From contig URLC01000003.1 of assembly GCA_900548695.1 (NCBI GenBank), forward strand, positions 129,247-193,246: a DNA stretch of 64,000 nt. The letters run 5' to 3'. The position numbers and the translations under genes are program-made. A model generated the notes under the pieces. The model did not search any database. It saw only the letters and a list, made by a program, of their open reading frames with translations, and was not told the DNA's origin. This stretch comes from an uncultured Mycoplasmatota bacterium. GTDB taxonomy: Bacteria > Bacillota_I > Bacilli_A > RF39 > UBA660. Shown here one piece after another: positions 17,446-24,660 of this stretch (position 1 is its first letter; every line of letters starts with the position of its first letter).

Positions 17446-19479
17446 ATGGCTAGACGTGAAAATGAAACTGATACTGAAATGAAAGAGAAAAAACCAAAAA
17501 TTAAGATTGTTTTACTAATTTTTTTAATTTTAGCATTACTTACTAGTGCTTTTGCTATTTATGAAATATTCTTACTGAGTTCCATTGAAACACTGATTCG
17601 CTATATTATAATTGGTATTTTACTATTTACTGATTTCATACTGTTTATTAAAGTGCGTAAGGCCTCTAAAAAGCGAAAGAAAAAAAGAAGTAAACGAATC
17701 GGTCTTATCATTTTTATGATTTGTTATTCTATTATTTGTTTCGCAATTGGTCTTGTAATTGCTTATCTTTACGGACAGCTTAACAGTATTAATAAAAAGT
17801 ATGTCACTTATACTTCTAATTTAGTAGTTATGAGTAAAAATGAGGCCAATGATATTAAAGATATTCATGATTATACGATTGGAATACTAAAAGATAAAAA
17901 GTCGCCAGAAGGTTATATTATTCCACAAGAGATTATTAAAGATAATAAGTTGGAAGATAATAATGAAATAAAAAACTATGATGATTATTCTACTATGTTA
18001 GTTGATTTATATGCTGGTGAAATTGATGGAATGTTTGTTTCTGATCATTATGTATCCATGTTTTCTGGAATTACGGGATATGAAAATATTGGAACAGATA
18101 CAAAAGTTATTATCTCTAAAGATAAAAGAATGAAAAAAGCAGATACTTCTGTTACTGAAACAGCGTCTAGTGGTAAATCTATTACGGAACCATTTACTAT
18201 GTTGCTTATGGGTATTGATTCGACTGATGAAGTGTTAAGTAAAAATGCTATTGCTAATGGTGATACTTTAATCTTAGTTACCTTTAACCCTAAGACTTTA
18301 AATGCTACTATGATTTCTATTCCACGTGATAGTTATGTTCCTATTGCTTGTTGGAGTGATAAAGCAGAAAATAAAATTACGCATGCTGCAGGATATGGAA
18401 CAGATTGTATGATGAATACAATTGAAAATTATTTTGATGTTAATATTGATTATTATGCAAAGATTAACTTTAAAGGTTTAGTTAAATTAGTTGATGCTGT
18501 TGGCGGTGTTGATGTTAATGTTGATGCCCCTCGTACATTATGTACTGATGATTCTTCTCGTGGTGGAGAGGTTTGCATCAATCCTGGACCACAAACTTTA
18601 AATGGAGAACAAGCTTTGGTTTATGCAAGAAATAGAAAGCAATTGGCTAATGGAGACTTTGGCCGTGGACAACATCAACAAGAAATTGTCATGGCTTTAA
18701 TTAATAAAATGAAGACGATTACAGAGGTTTCAAAATTTATGGACATTTTGAATACCATTTCTAATAGTTTAGATACTAACTTGACAACAAAACAGATTTT
18801 ATCCTTCTATAATGTTGGCAAAGATATTGTAAAACGTAGTTTAACATCTGATGATGCTGATTTAGTTAATATTCAACAACTATATCTACAAGGTAATGGA
18901 CAAATGATTTATGATGAAAGAATGAGAATGGTTTTATATAATTATGTACCTAATAAAGATAGTAAAAAAGATGTTATTCGTGCTATGAAAGAAAACCTAG
19001 AATTACAAGAACATACGGTTATTAAAGAATTCAGTTTTTCTATCAATGAACCTTATGAAAAGGAAGTCATTGGATATGGTCCTTACAAGACTAGTTATAC
19101 TTATGATCTATTACCAGACTTTACTGGCGATAGTGAAGCGCAAGCTCGAGCTGCTGCTAGTCGTTTAGGCATTTCTGTTAGATTCGTTGGAAGTGGTGGT
19201 TATGTTGTATCACAAAACTATCCATCTGGTAAACGTTTAGATAAAATTAATGGTAGTGTTACCTTAACACTTTCTGGTTCTCATAAAGAAGAGACAAAAC
19301 CAATTAAGCCGGAAGTTCCTGACAAACCTACCCCTCCAGATTCTGGTGATGGTGATAACGAAGATAATACTGGTGGCGATACTGGTGATAGTGATAATGG
19401 TGGTAATACTGGTGGCGATACCGGCGATGGTGATGGTGAGACTACTCCTCCTGATACTGGTGATAAACCAACACAATAA
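17446..19479 (+). CDS. LytR-CpsA-Psr (LCP) wall-polymer ligase with extended middle domain and C-terminal PASTA unit
   Basis: The 677-residue protein has three N-terminal membrane helices (about residues 18-40, 44-66 and 84-108). An extracellular region of about 110 residues (125-235) resembles a small solute-binding-like fold. The LCP catalytic domain runs from about 247 to 440: LLMGIDS, MISIPRDSYV with the polyprenyl-phosphate-binding Arg, KITHAAGYG, VGGVDV, and GRGQHQQ. Residues about 553-612 form one PASTA-like unit (LLPDFTGDSEAQARAAASRL). The tail is a low-complexity Gly/Asp/Thr stretch. LCP enzymes transfer teichoic acids or capsule from lipid carrier to peptidoglycan, which fits the polysaccharide genes nearby. 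The PASTA fusion is unusual. Confidence 0.88.
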   Translation: MARRENETDTEMKEKKPKIKIVLLIFLILALLTSAFAIYEIFLLSSIETLIRYIIIGILLFTDFILFIKVRKASKKRKKKRSKRIGLIIFMICYSIICFAIGLVIAYLYGQLNSINKKYVTYTSNLVVMSKNEANDIKDIHDYTIGILKDKKSPEGYIIPQEIIKDNKLEDNNEIKNYDDYSTMLVDLYAGEIDGMFVSDHYVSMFSGITGYENIGTDTKVIISKDKRMKKADTSVTETASSGKSITEPFTMLLMGIDSTDEVLSKNAIANGDTLILVTFNPKTLNATMISIPRDSYVPIACWSDKAENKITHAAGYGTDCMMNTIENYFDVNIDYYAKINFKGLVKLVDAVGGVDVNVDAPRTLCTDDSSRGGEVCINPGPQTLNGEQALVYARNRKQLANGDFGRGQHQQEIVMALINKMKTITEVSKFMDILNTISNSLDTNLTTKQILSFYNVGKDIVKRSLTSDDADLVNIQQLYLQGNGQMIYDERMRMVLYNYVPNKDSKKDVIRAMKENLELQEHTVIKEFSFSINEPYEKEVIGYGPYKTSYTYDLLPDFTGDSEAQARAAASRLGISVRFVGSGGYVVSQNYPSGKRLDKINGSVTLTLSGSHKEETKPIKPEVPDKPTPPDSGDGDNEDNTGGDTGDSDNGGNTGGDTGDGDGETTPPDTGDKPTQ

Positions 19480-19480
19480 A

Positions 19481-19511
19481 AAAGTAAGCAATATTATGCT
19501 TACTTTTTTAT
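19481..19511. terminator. Bidirectional terminator between the LCP gene and the redox operon
   Basis: AAAGTAAGCA (19481-19490) pairs perfectly with 19497-19506 over a 6-nt loop. Runs of T (to 19511) and A (from about 19477) flank it, so it can serve both convergent units. Confidence 0.9.
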
Positions 19512-19512
19512 T

Positions 19513-20166
19513 TTATAATTCAATAAATTTATCTTTACCTACTCCACATCTTGGGCATTTCCAATCACTTGGTAAATCTTCAAATTTTATTTTTTCTTTC
19601 GCATCATCATATATATAACCGCAGACAGTACAACGATATCTTTTTTCGATAGATTTATTTTCTTCTAAAGCAATATAAGTAGGTGCTTTTTCAGGAGATT
19701 TTCCCTTTAATACTTCGTGATAATATCTATATGTCATTGGTTCTTTATCTGATAGTTTTTGCCGTCTTTTTATACTTATTAAAAATATATCGTGAGTATT
19801 GGTTTCGATAGTATTTATTACTTCACCGATTAAATAACCACAAATATTATTTTTTATAATTGGCAAGTTATCTAACATTTGATAATCTATGTTTTCAAAT
19901 TTATCGGTTGAATCTGATGAAAAATAACCAAATTTAGATATTACTTCTATCGGAGTTTCTGTAGATAAGATGGAAATTGCACAGTTTTTAGTCTCTTTTA
20001 ACGCTTGATTGGTGTAATTTAATTTATTTAAACTAATTGCGATGATTGGATTTTTTGAAGTAATTTGCATTACAGTATTGATTGTACAGCCAACTTTTTT
20101 ATCTTTATATAAAGTTGTGACTATATACATCCCGTAAGATATGTCATGTAATATTTCTTTGTTCAT
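19513..20166 (-). CDS. Flavin reductase-rubredoxin fusion (high-molecular-weight rubredoxin type)
   Basis: The frame opens at 20187, but the ATG at 20164-20166 overlaps the TAA of the superoxide reductase gene (TAATG) and has GGTGGAG upstream, giving 217 residues. Residues 1 to about 150 are an FMN-binding split-barrel flavin reductase domain (GMYIVTTLYKDKKVGCTIN, then ISLNKLNYT). Residues about 165-217 are a rubredoxin: YRCTVCGYIYDD and WKCPRCGVGKDKF, the two C-x2-C iron-binding pairs. Proteins of this layout pass electrons from NAD(P)H through FMN to rubredoxin-type iron. The neighbouring gene makes superoxide reductase, which needs such electrons, so this is its probable donor (inference from context and known pathways). 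Confidence 0.9.
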   Translation of the reverse strand: MNKEILHDISYGMYIVTTLYKDKKVGCTINTVMQITSKNPIIAISLNKLNYTNQALKETKNCAISILSTETPIEVISKFGYFSSDSTDKFENIDYQMLDNLPIIKNNICGYLIGEVINTIETNTHDIFLISIKRRQKLSDKEPMTYRYYHEVLKGKSPEKAPTYIALEENKSIEKRYRCTVCGYIYDDAKEKIKFEDLPSDWKCPRCGVGKDKFIEL

Positions 20167-20543
20167 TACTCCACCACTGTTTGCCATAAACCATGTTTAT
20201 TACAATAAGCATAAATTAAGGCACCTTTTTCATATGGTACTACTAATTCTGGTATATCATTTGGTTTTAAAATCACTTCTTTATTTTCTTTTTCTGTTTT
20301 TACTAATATCCACTCAATATAATGATCTTCTTCCATTACGTGGTTTACTTTGATGTGAATATTATTTCCTTCAACTTCATATGTTGGCACATGTTTTTCA
20401 AAGCTCGCATCTACGCTATTAGCTTTTAGCTCTACCATTGGTTCTCCACAACACATTATGCCACAATCTTCACAATTACAGTCTTCTAATACCTTTATTA
20501 AAGCATTACACTTTCTACATTTTTTTAATTTTAATTCTTTCAT
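20166..20543 (-). CDS. Desulfoferrodoxin-type superoxide reductase
   Basis: The start preferred is the ATG at 20541-20543 with SD GAGGAGG, giving 125 residues (the frame opens at 20558). The N-terminal desulforedoxin-like domain has C-x2-C (CRKC) and the CC pair before GEPM, but also three extra cysteines (DCNCEDC). The catalytic domain keeps its iron ligands: the His of EKHVP, two His in NHVMEEDHYIEW, and Cys and His in YCNKHG. The enzyme reduces superoxide to hydrogen peroxide without making oxygen, as is usual in anaerobes. It lies between an Spx/ArsC-like gene (2 nt gap) and the flavin reductase-rubredoxin gene (1 nt overlap). Confidence 0.93.
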   Translation of the reverse strand: MKELKLKKCRKCNALIKVLEDCNCEDCGIMCCGEPMVELKANSVDASFEKHVPTYEVEGNNIHIKVNHVMEEDHYIEWILVKTEKENKEVILKPNDIPELVVPYEKGALIYAYCNKHGLWQTVVE

Positions 20544-20544
20544 T

Positions 20545-20901
20545 TTATTCCTCCTCAATTAATTTTTTCCATTCTTTTTCTTTAAAGCCAATTAATATTT
20601 TATTATCAGTTATTAATAATGGCCTTTTTATTAACATACCATCCGATGATAATAATTTTATCTGTTCTTCTTTAGATAATGTTAATCTTTTTTCTTTTAA
20701 ATTTTGTTCTCTATATTTTATACCGCTAGTATTATATAGTTTTCCAAGATCTATATTGTATTTTTCTATCCATTCTTGTAATTCTTTTATAGTCGGAGTT
20801 TCAGTTACAATATTTCTATCTTGAAAATTCATTTGATGTTCTTCTAAAAAACGTTTGGCTTTTTGACATGTAGAACATTTTGGATATTCAATAAATAGCA
20901 T
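20545..20901 (-). CDS. Spx/ArsC-family thioredoxin-fold protein
   Basis: The 118-residue protein starts MLFIEYPKCSTCQKAKRFL, with a C9-x2-C12 redox pair, and contains KRPLLI near residue 94, which is the ArsC/Spx family signature. Spx proteins sense disulfide stress and bind RNA polymerase; the related ArsC/YffB-like proteins are reductases of unclear substrate. It is the first gene of the superoxide-reductase operon, which favours a redox-linked role, either as regulator or enzyme. SD AAGGAGG precedes the ATG. Confidence 0.82.
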   Translation of the reverse strand: MLFIEYPKCSTCQKAKRFLEEHQMNFQDRNIVTETPTIKELQEWIEKYNIDLGKLYNTSGIKYREQNLKEKRLTLSKEEQIKLLSSDGMLIKRPLLITDNKILIGFKEKEWKKLIEEE

Positions 20902-20921
20902 ATTTCCTCCTTTTCTTTACT

Positions 20922-20950
20922 AGGAAGGAATAAATAGTTAATTCCTTCCT
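20922..20950. promoter_or_regulatory. Perfect inverted repeat in front of the redox operon (candidate operator or 5' UTR hairpin)
   Basis: AGGAAGGAAT (20922-20931) and ATTCCTTCCT (20941-20950) are exact inverted copies with a 9-nt spacer. The repeat lies between a TATAAT-like element read on the minus strand (around 20953-20959) and the SD of the Spx/ArsC gene. It lacks a good T-run on either side, so an operator is more likely than a terminator. Confidence 0.5.
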
Positions 20951-20963
20951 CTTTTATTATATC

Positions 20964-20990
20964 AAAAAAATAGAAGAATTACTTCTATTT
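20964..20990 (-). terminator. Terminator of the ltaS-downstream gene
   Basis: AAATAGAAG (20968-20976) pairs with 20982-20990 over 5 nt. On the minus strand it is followed by seven T. It overlaps the TAG stop of the 208-residue protein gene. Confidence 0.75.
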
Positions 20991-21611
20991 TAACTCAGCT
21001 AATGATAATTTTATATCTTCATGGATAAAAGTTAGAGTAGCTTCATTTTGATAATCACCAAAATCTTCGCCAACATAAGTCCATGACACTTTGACTTCAT
21101 AGGCTTTATCGTCTGTTTCTTCACCATAAGCAAATTCTGTTTGTTCGATGCTTTCTATGGTTATTTTATCAACTTCTGGTAACTTTTGCTTACGTTGATC
21201 ATAAATATCACTTTCAACGTATTTATAGTAAGTGTCTTGAGCATTTTGTAAGAAGTTAGTTAAAGAGGCCGTGTATACGAAGTCTGTACCACCAACATCA
21301 GTTTTTGCCACTTTATTTTCTAAGGTATAGAAGTCGTAAATAAACATTTCTGTTATTTTCTTAGCATATTCTTCTTCATTTGGTGATGATTTTGATAGAA
21401 TTTTATCTAGTTCAGCAAACATATCTTGATATCTTTTGTTTTTGTTATCTTTTAAGGTGTATCCATATTTTTTGATAGTTTTTAGAACCTTAGCTTCTTT
21501 TACTTCTTGCGTTTTAAAGAAAATATTATATCCTACTAAGGCAATAGCCCCTAATGCAACTATTGTAAGAATTATTATTAAAATCTTTCTTGGCTTTTTC
21601 TTTAATTTCAT
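20985..21611 (-). CDS. Membrane-anchored extracellular protein of unknown function, partner gene of ltaS
   Basis: The 208-residue protein has a basic start, one membrane helix (residues about 10-31), then a hydrophilic extracellular domain. Residues 40-150 look helical and the end looks beta-rich (AYEVKVSWTYV, NEATLTFIHED). I do not recognise a family. It follows the LTA synthase gene by only 3 nt and ends at a terminator, so it is probably co-expressed with it and may assist polymer synthesis or wall assembly (inference). There is no lipobox cysteine. Confidence 0.75.
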   Translation of the reverse strand: MKLKKKPRKILIIILTIVALGAIALVGYNIFFKTQEVKEAKVLKTIKKYGYTLKDNKNKRYQDMFAELDKILSKSSPNEEEYAKKITEMFIYDFYTLENKVAKTDVGGTDFVYTASLTNFLQNAQDTYYKYVESDIYDQRKQKLPEVDKITIESIEQTEFAYGEETDDKAYEVKVSWTYVGEDFGDYQNEATLTFIHEDIKLSLAELK

Positions 21612-21614
21612 ATT

Positions 21615-23705
21615 TTAATTCCCTTCTTCTTGATTTTTTATTACTCTATTTTCATCTGTTTGATCTTTCTTTAATAAATCAAAAACAATAATGTCATTGG
21701 ATACATCCAATAGTTTATTTGCATATTCACTATTTTTCTTTATTTCTTCTTCACTGATTGCTTCATCTGTTAATGATAGATATTCTTCTTTTTGACTGTT
21801 GTAGTAAACTTTATTGGTTAACCAGTTTCCATTAGGGAAGACAACGACATTTTTGTCTTTAATATCAAATATATCGTGTCCCAAAGCATACTCATTAGAA
21901 TAGCCAAACATATTAGCCATAGTTGGTTCTACATCATACATACTCATTGCATCTGTATATTCTTTATTTAAGTCTGTTCCAGCCATATCTTTTGACCATA
22001 TAATAAGCGGTACTTTTCGACCTAATTCATATTGGTATGAATCATATTCTTTATAATTAGGATCATCTTTATCTAATGTGTCATCATTTTCTTTATCATA
22101 GTTATATAATCTATCATAGTCTTTTCTTGGAAGTCTAGCATCATGATCACCATATATAATTACTACCGTATCTTCTAATAAACCGTTTTCATCTAGTTGT
22201 TTCATTAGCTCTCCAATCGCTCCATCAGCATAGTGAGCAGATTTTATGTAATTTCCTAATTTAGTCCCTTCCATATACGGATAGGTTACTTCTTCGGTTG
22301 TTCCATCTTCATTTGTTTTTGTTTCTTTCATATCTACAGGAAATTCACCATATTTATCTAATTCAGCAAATGGTGTATGGTTTGAAAGCATAATTAATAG
22401 TCCATACCATTTATCGTACTTTTCATCTATTTTTTTAATTTTTTCAACAGATTGATCAAAGAAAGCATAGTCATTAATACCTAAACCTAAAGTGTTTTCT
22501 TTTGTGACATCATATTCTTCTTTACTATAGAATTTTTTATATCCTAAGCTTTCATGCATCGAACGTCTATTCCAGAAATCACCATTATTTCCATGCATAC
22601 TAAATGTATAATAACCTTGCTCTGCTAATAATTTTGGAGTTGCATTATAAGTTCTATTGGAATAAGAAACAAAAGCAGTTCCATTCTTAGTTGGCATTAA
22701 AGAAGTATTAAACATTAATTCTGAATCACTACTTGTACCAACACTTACTGGTGAATAAAAATTAGAGAAAAACATTCCTTCATCGGCTAGACGATTCAAA
22801 GTTGGAGTCACGTCTTGACCATTAAAAGACATTTCCATTAAATTTTCCTGTAAACTTTCACCGTGAATTACGATTACGTTTTTATCTTTAAAGATATTGG
22901 TATATTCGTTTTCTTTATGTTCTTCGCGATCATTAAAGTAATCTTTAAAGTTTTTCTTTGCCTTATCATACCCAAATAATGAATTTATTTGTGGTTGAAT
23001 AGAAGCAATTACATCATTTGCTTGGTAAATATAAATACCATATTTCATAACTATATATTCTCTATTCCATTGTTTTACTAAACGAGACATATCCGTTGGA
23101 GTTAAAGTTAAAACAAATATGATTGCGATAACTGCTCCTACTCCGATAGTTTTTAATGTTTTCTTTTTTCTTTCTGATTTTATTTCAACTTTTTTATAGT
23201 AGTTTTTCTTTTTTAATTTAGAGTTGACACAAATTAAGATAACTGGTCCTAAAATGTATAAAAAATCTTTAAAGTTAATTACTTGTTCAACTACAGCATC
23301 TCCTACATCACCAACATATTGAGTTAATGAAAGCATAGATACTGAAGCAAAGGATGTGTAGTATGTATAATAGATAGAATTAATTAAACATATGGCAGTA
23401 AAAAATATACTAAATCCTAAGTAATAACCAAAGCGATTTTTAGATTTTACTAAGTATCCTAATCCTCCGACGATAATTATAATTGCTAAGTCAGCTAGAA
23501 TTGGAGCAATCGCAAGATAATTTTCGACTGTATTGATACAGAAAATTCTTAACATTGTGGAGTTTACTACACAGGTAATTACAAATGTTAAAAACAAAAT
23601 GTTATTTTTTATATATTCACGAATTAAGTGCTCTTCTTTTACTTTTTTTAAATTCTTTTTTATTGTTCTAACGAATCTATTAAAACTGTTTTTTATATTT
23701 TTCAT
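21615..23705 (-). CDS. ltaS: Lipoteichoic acid synthase family phosphoglycerol transferase/sulfatase
   Basis: The 696-residue protein has five membrane helices in the first 210 residues and then an extracellular sulfatase-fold domain. Motifs are VIVIHGESLQENLM with the metal-binding Glu near residue 282, VGTSSDSE with the nucleophilic Thr near 323, HGNNGDFWNRR, LSNHTPF, and IYGDHDARL with the metal-binding Asp/His near 520. LtaS enzymes use phosphatidylglycerol to build polyglycerol-phosphate lipoteichoic acid at the outer membrane face. The length is close to the usual 640-700. The family also includes LTA primases and phosphoglycerol transferases, so the exact polymer role is not certain. 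Confidence 0.9.
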   Translation of the reverse strand: MKNIKNSFNRFVRTIKKNLKKVKEEHLIREYIKNNILFLTFVITCVVNSTMLRIFCINTVENYLAIAPILADLAIIIIVGGLGYLVKSKNRFGYYLGFSIFFTAICLINSIYYTYYTSFASVSMLSLTQYVGDVGDAVVEQVINFKDFLYILGPVILICVNSKLKKKNYYKKVEIKSERKKKTLKTIGVGAVIAIIFVLTLTPTDMSRLVKQWNREYIVMKYGIYIYQANDVIASIQPQINSLFGYDKAKKNFKDYFNDREEHKENEYTNIFKDKNVIVIHGESLQENLMEMSFNGQDVTPTLNRLADEGMFFSNFYSPVSVGTSSDSELMFNTSLMPTKNGTAFVSYSNRTYNATPKLLAEQGYYTFSMHGNNGDFWNRRSMHESLGYKKFYSKEEYDVTKENTLGLGINDYAFFDQSVEKIKKIDEKYDKWYGLLIMLSNHTPFAELDKYGEFPVDMKETKTNEDGTTEEVTYPYMEGTKLGNYIKSAHYADGAIGELMKQLDENGLLEDTVVIIYGDHDARLPRKDYDRLYNYDKENDDTLDKDDPNYKEYDSYQYELGRKVPLIIWSKDMAGTDLNKEYTDAMSMYDVEPTMANMFGYSNEYALGHDIFDIKDKNVVVFPNGNWLTNKVYYNSQKEEYLSLTDEAISEEEIKKNSEYANKLLDVSNDIIVFDLLKKDQTDENRVIKNQEEGN

Positions 23706-23789
23706 TCTTCTACCTCGCTTTGTCTTTTCTATCTCGAACTTTGCTTATTACATTATAGCATTATTAGTTTGTTTTTTCAATTATTTCAC

Positions 23790-23822
23790 AAAAAAAGAAA
23801 TGCTTATTTAGTCAATAGCATT
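23790..23822 (-). terminator. Terminator of the YihY gene
   Basis: AATGCT (23799-23804) pairs with AGCATT (23817-23822). On the minus strand it is followed by TTTC and seven T. It overlaps the 3' end of the gene. Confidence 0.7.
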
Positions 23823-24655
23823 CCTGTTCTTTCGATATCTTCTTCTTTGGTATTACCGGCATTAATAGCCATACCGAAGACAAAAATATATGATAAAATA
23901 TATATCCAAAGTAGTAAAATAATAATATTAGAGATATTTCCATAGAATAAATCATATTTGGAAAAACTACCAATATAAAAAGTATATATTTCCGTTGCTA
24001 TAATCCAACTTATTGTTGTGAATAAAGCTCCTTTCGTAGTTGTTTTACTTCTTATTTTTTTATCTGGCGCAACAACATAAAGTAGTTTTATATTAAAATA
24101 TACTACTAAAATTGATAATGGATATTTGATAATTTGATAAATATGATATAAAAAGTCTATAAAACTCTGATTTTTAGATGTTTCTCTTAAGAGTCCAAAA
24201 ATAGTATCTCCACATACTGGTACTAATATTAAAAATAAGAAAATGCCAACCAAGATAAAGGTCATTCCTACTGCTTTTAATCTTCTTTTTATCACGTTGT
24301 CTGATTTTATTTTATATATTTCGTTGGAAGTAATAATCATAGAATGTGGACCATTTGATGCCAAAACGAAAGCTGAAAAAAAGAAGACAAAAATATTAAA
24401 ATTTAATGCCTGATTAGCAACTGTATTGAGTAATAGTTCCGAAACAGAACCAGGCAGTGCAGATAATAAATATTCATCTAGTGCCTCTATTGGTATAGAA
24501 AATTTAGAGAAAATAGCACCAATCAAAGCTATTATAGGAATAATTGAAAGGACAAAGAAAAAAGCAAGTTGTCCAGGCAACACTCTCATTTCAGGTTTCG
24601 TAATGATTGAAAGTACTTTTTTAAATGCACCTGTTACTCGCTCCATTTTCTTCAT
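23804..24655 (-). CDS. YihY/UPF0761 (BrkB-like) inner membrane protein
   Basis: The 283-residue protein has six hydrophobic helices. It carries the family pattern near the start (LPGQLAFFFVLSIIPIIALI, where the A-F-x-x-x-L-S-x-x-P pattern is conserved) and LWIYILSYIFVFGMAINA at the end. The first ATG abuts AAAGGG directly, so the ATG three codons on (24644-24646, 9 nt from the SD) is the better start. It follows the GGDEF-type gene by a few bases in the same operon. Biochemical function is not established for this family. Confidence 0.88.
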   Translation of the reverse strand: MKKMERVTGAFKKVLSIITKPEMRVLPGQLAFFFVLSIIPIIALIGAIFSKFSIPIEALDEYLLSALPGSVSELLLNTVANQALNFNIFVFFFSAFVLASNGPHSMIITSNEIYKIKSDNVIKRRLKAVGMTFILVGIFLFLILVPVCGDTIFGLLRETSKNQSFIDFLYHIYQIIKYPLSILVVYFNIKLLYVVAPDKKIRSKTTTKGALFTTISWIIATEIYTFYIGSFSKYDLFYGNISNIIILLLWIYILSYIFVFGMAINAGNTKEEDIERTGMLLTK

Positions 24656-24660
24656 CCCTT

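Noticed and set aside
19346..19618. Plus-strand open frame of 90 codons, hydrophobic
   Set aside because: It is a frame-shifted reading of the low-complexity Gly/Asp tail of the LCP gene and runs through the terminator.
20438..20824. 128-codon plus-strand open frame
   Set aside because: It lies antisense across the superoxide reductase and Spx-like genes, has no homology-like motifs or SD, and is rich in Phe/Ser/Ile/Leu as expected of a reverse-frame shadow.
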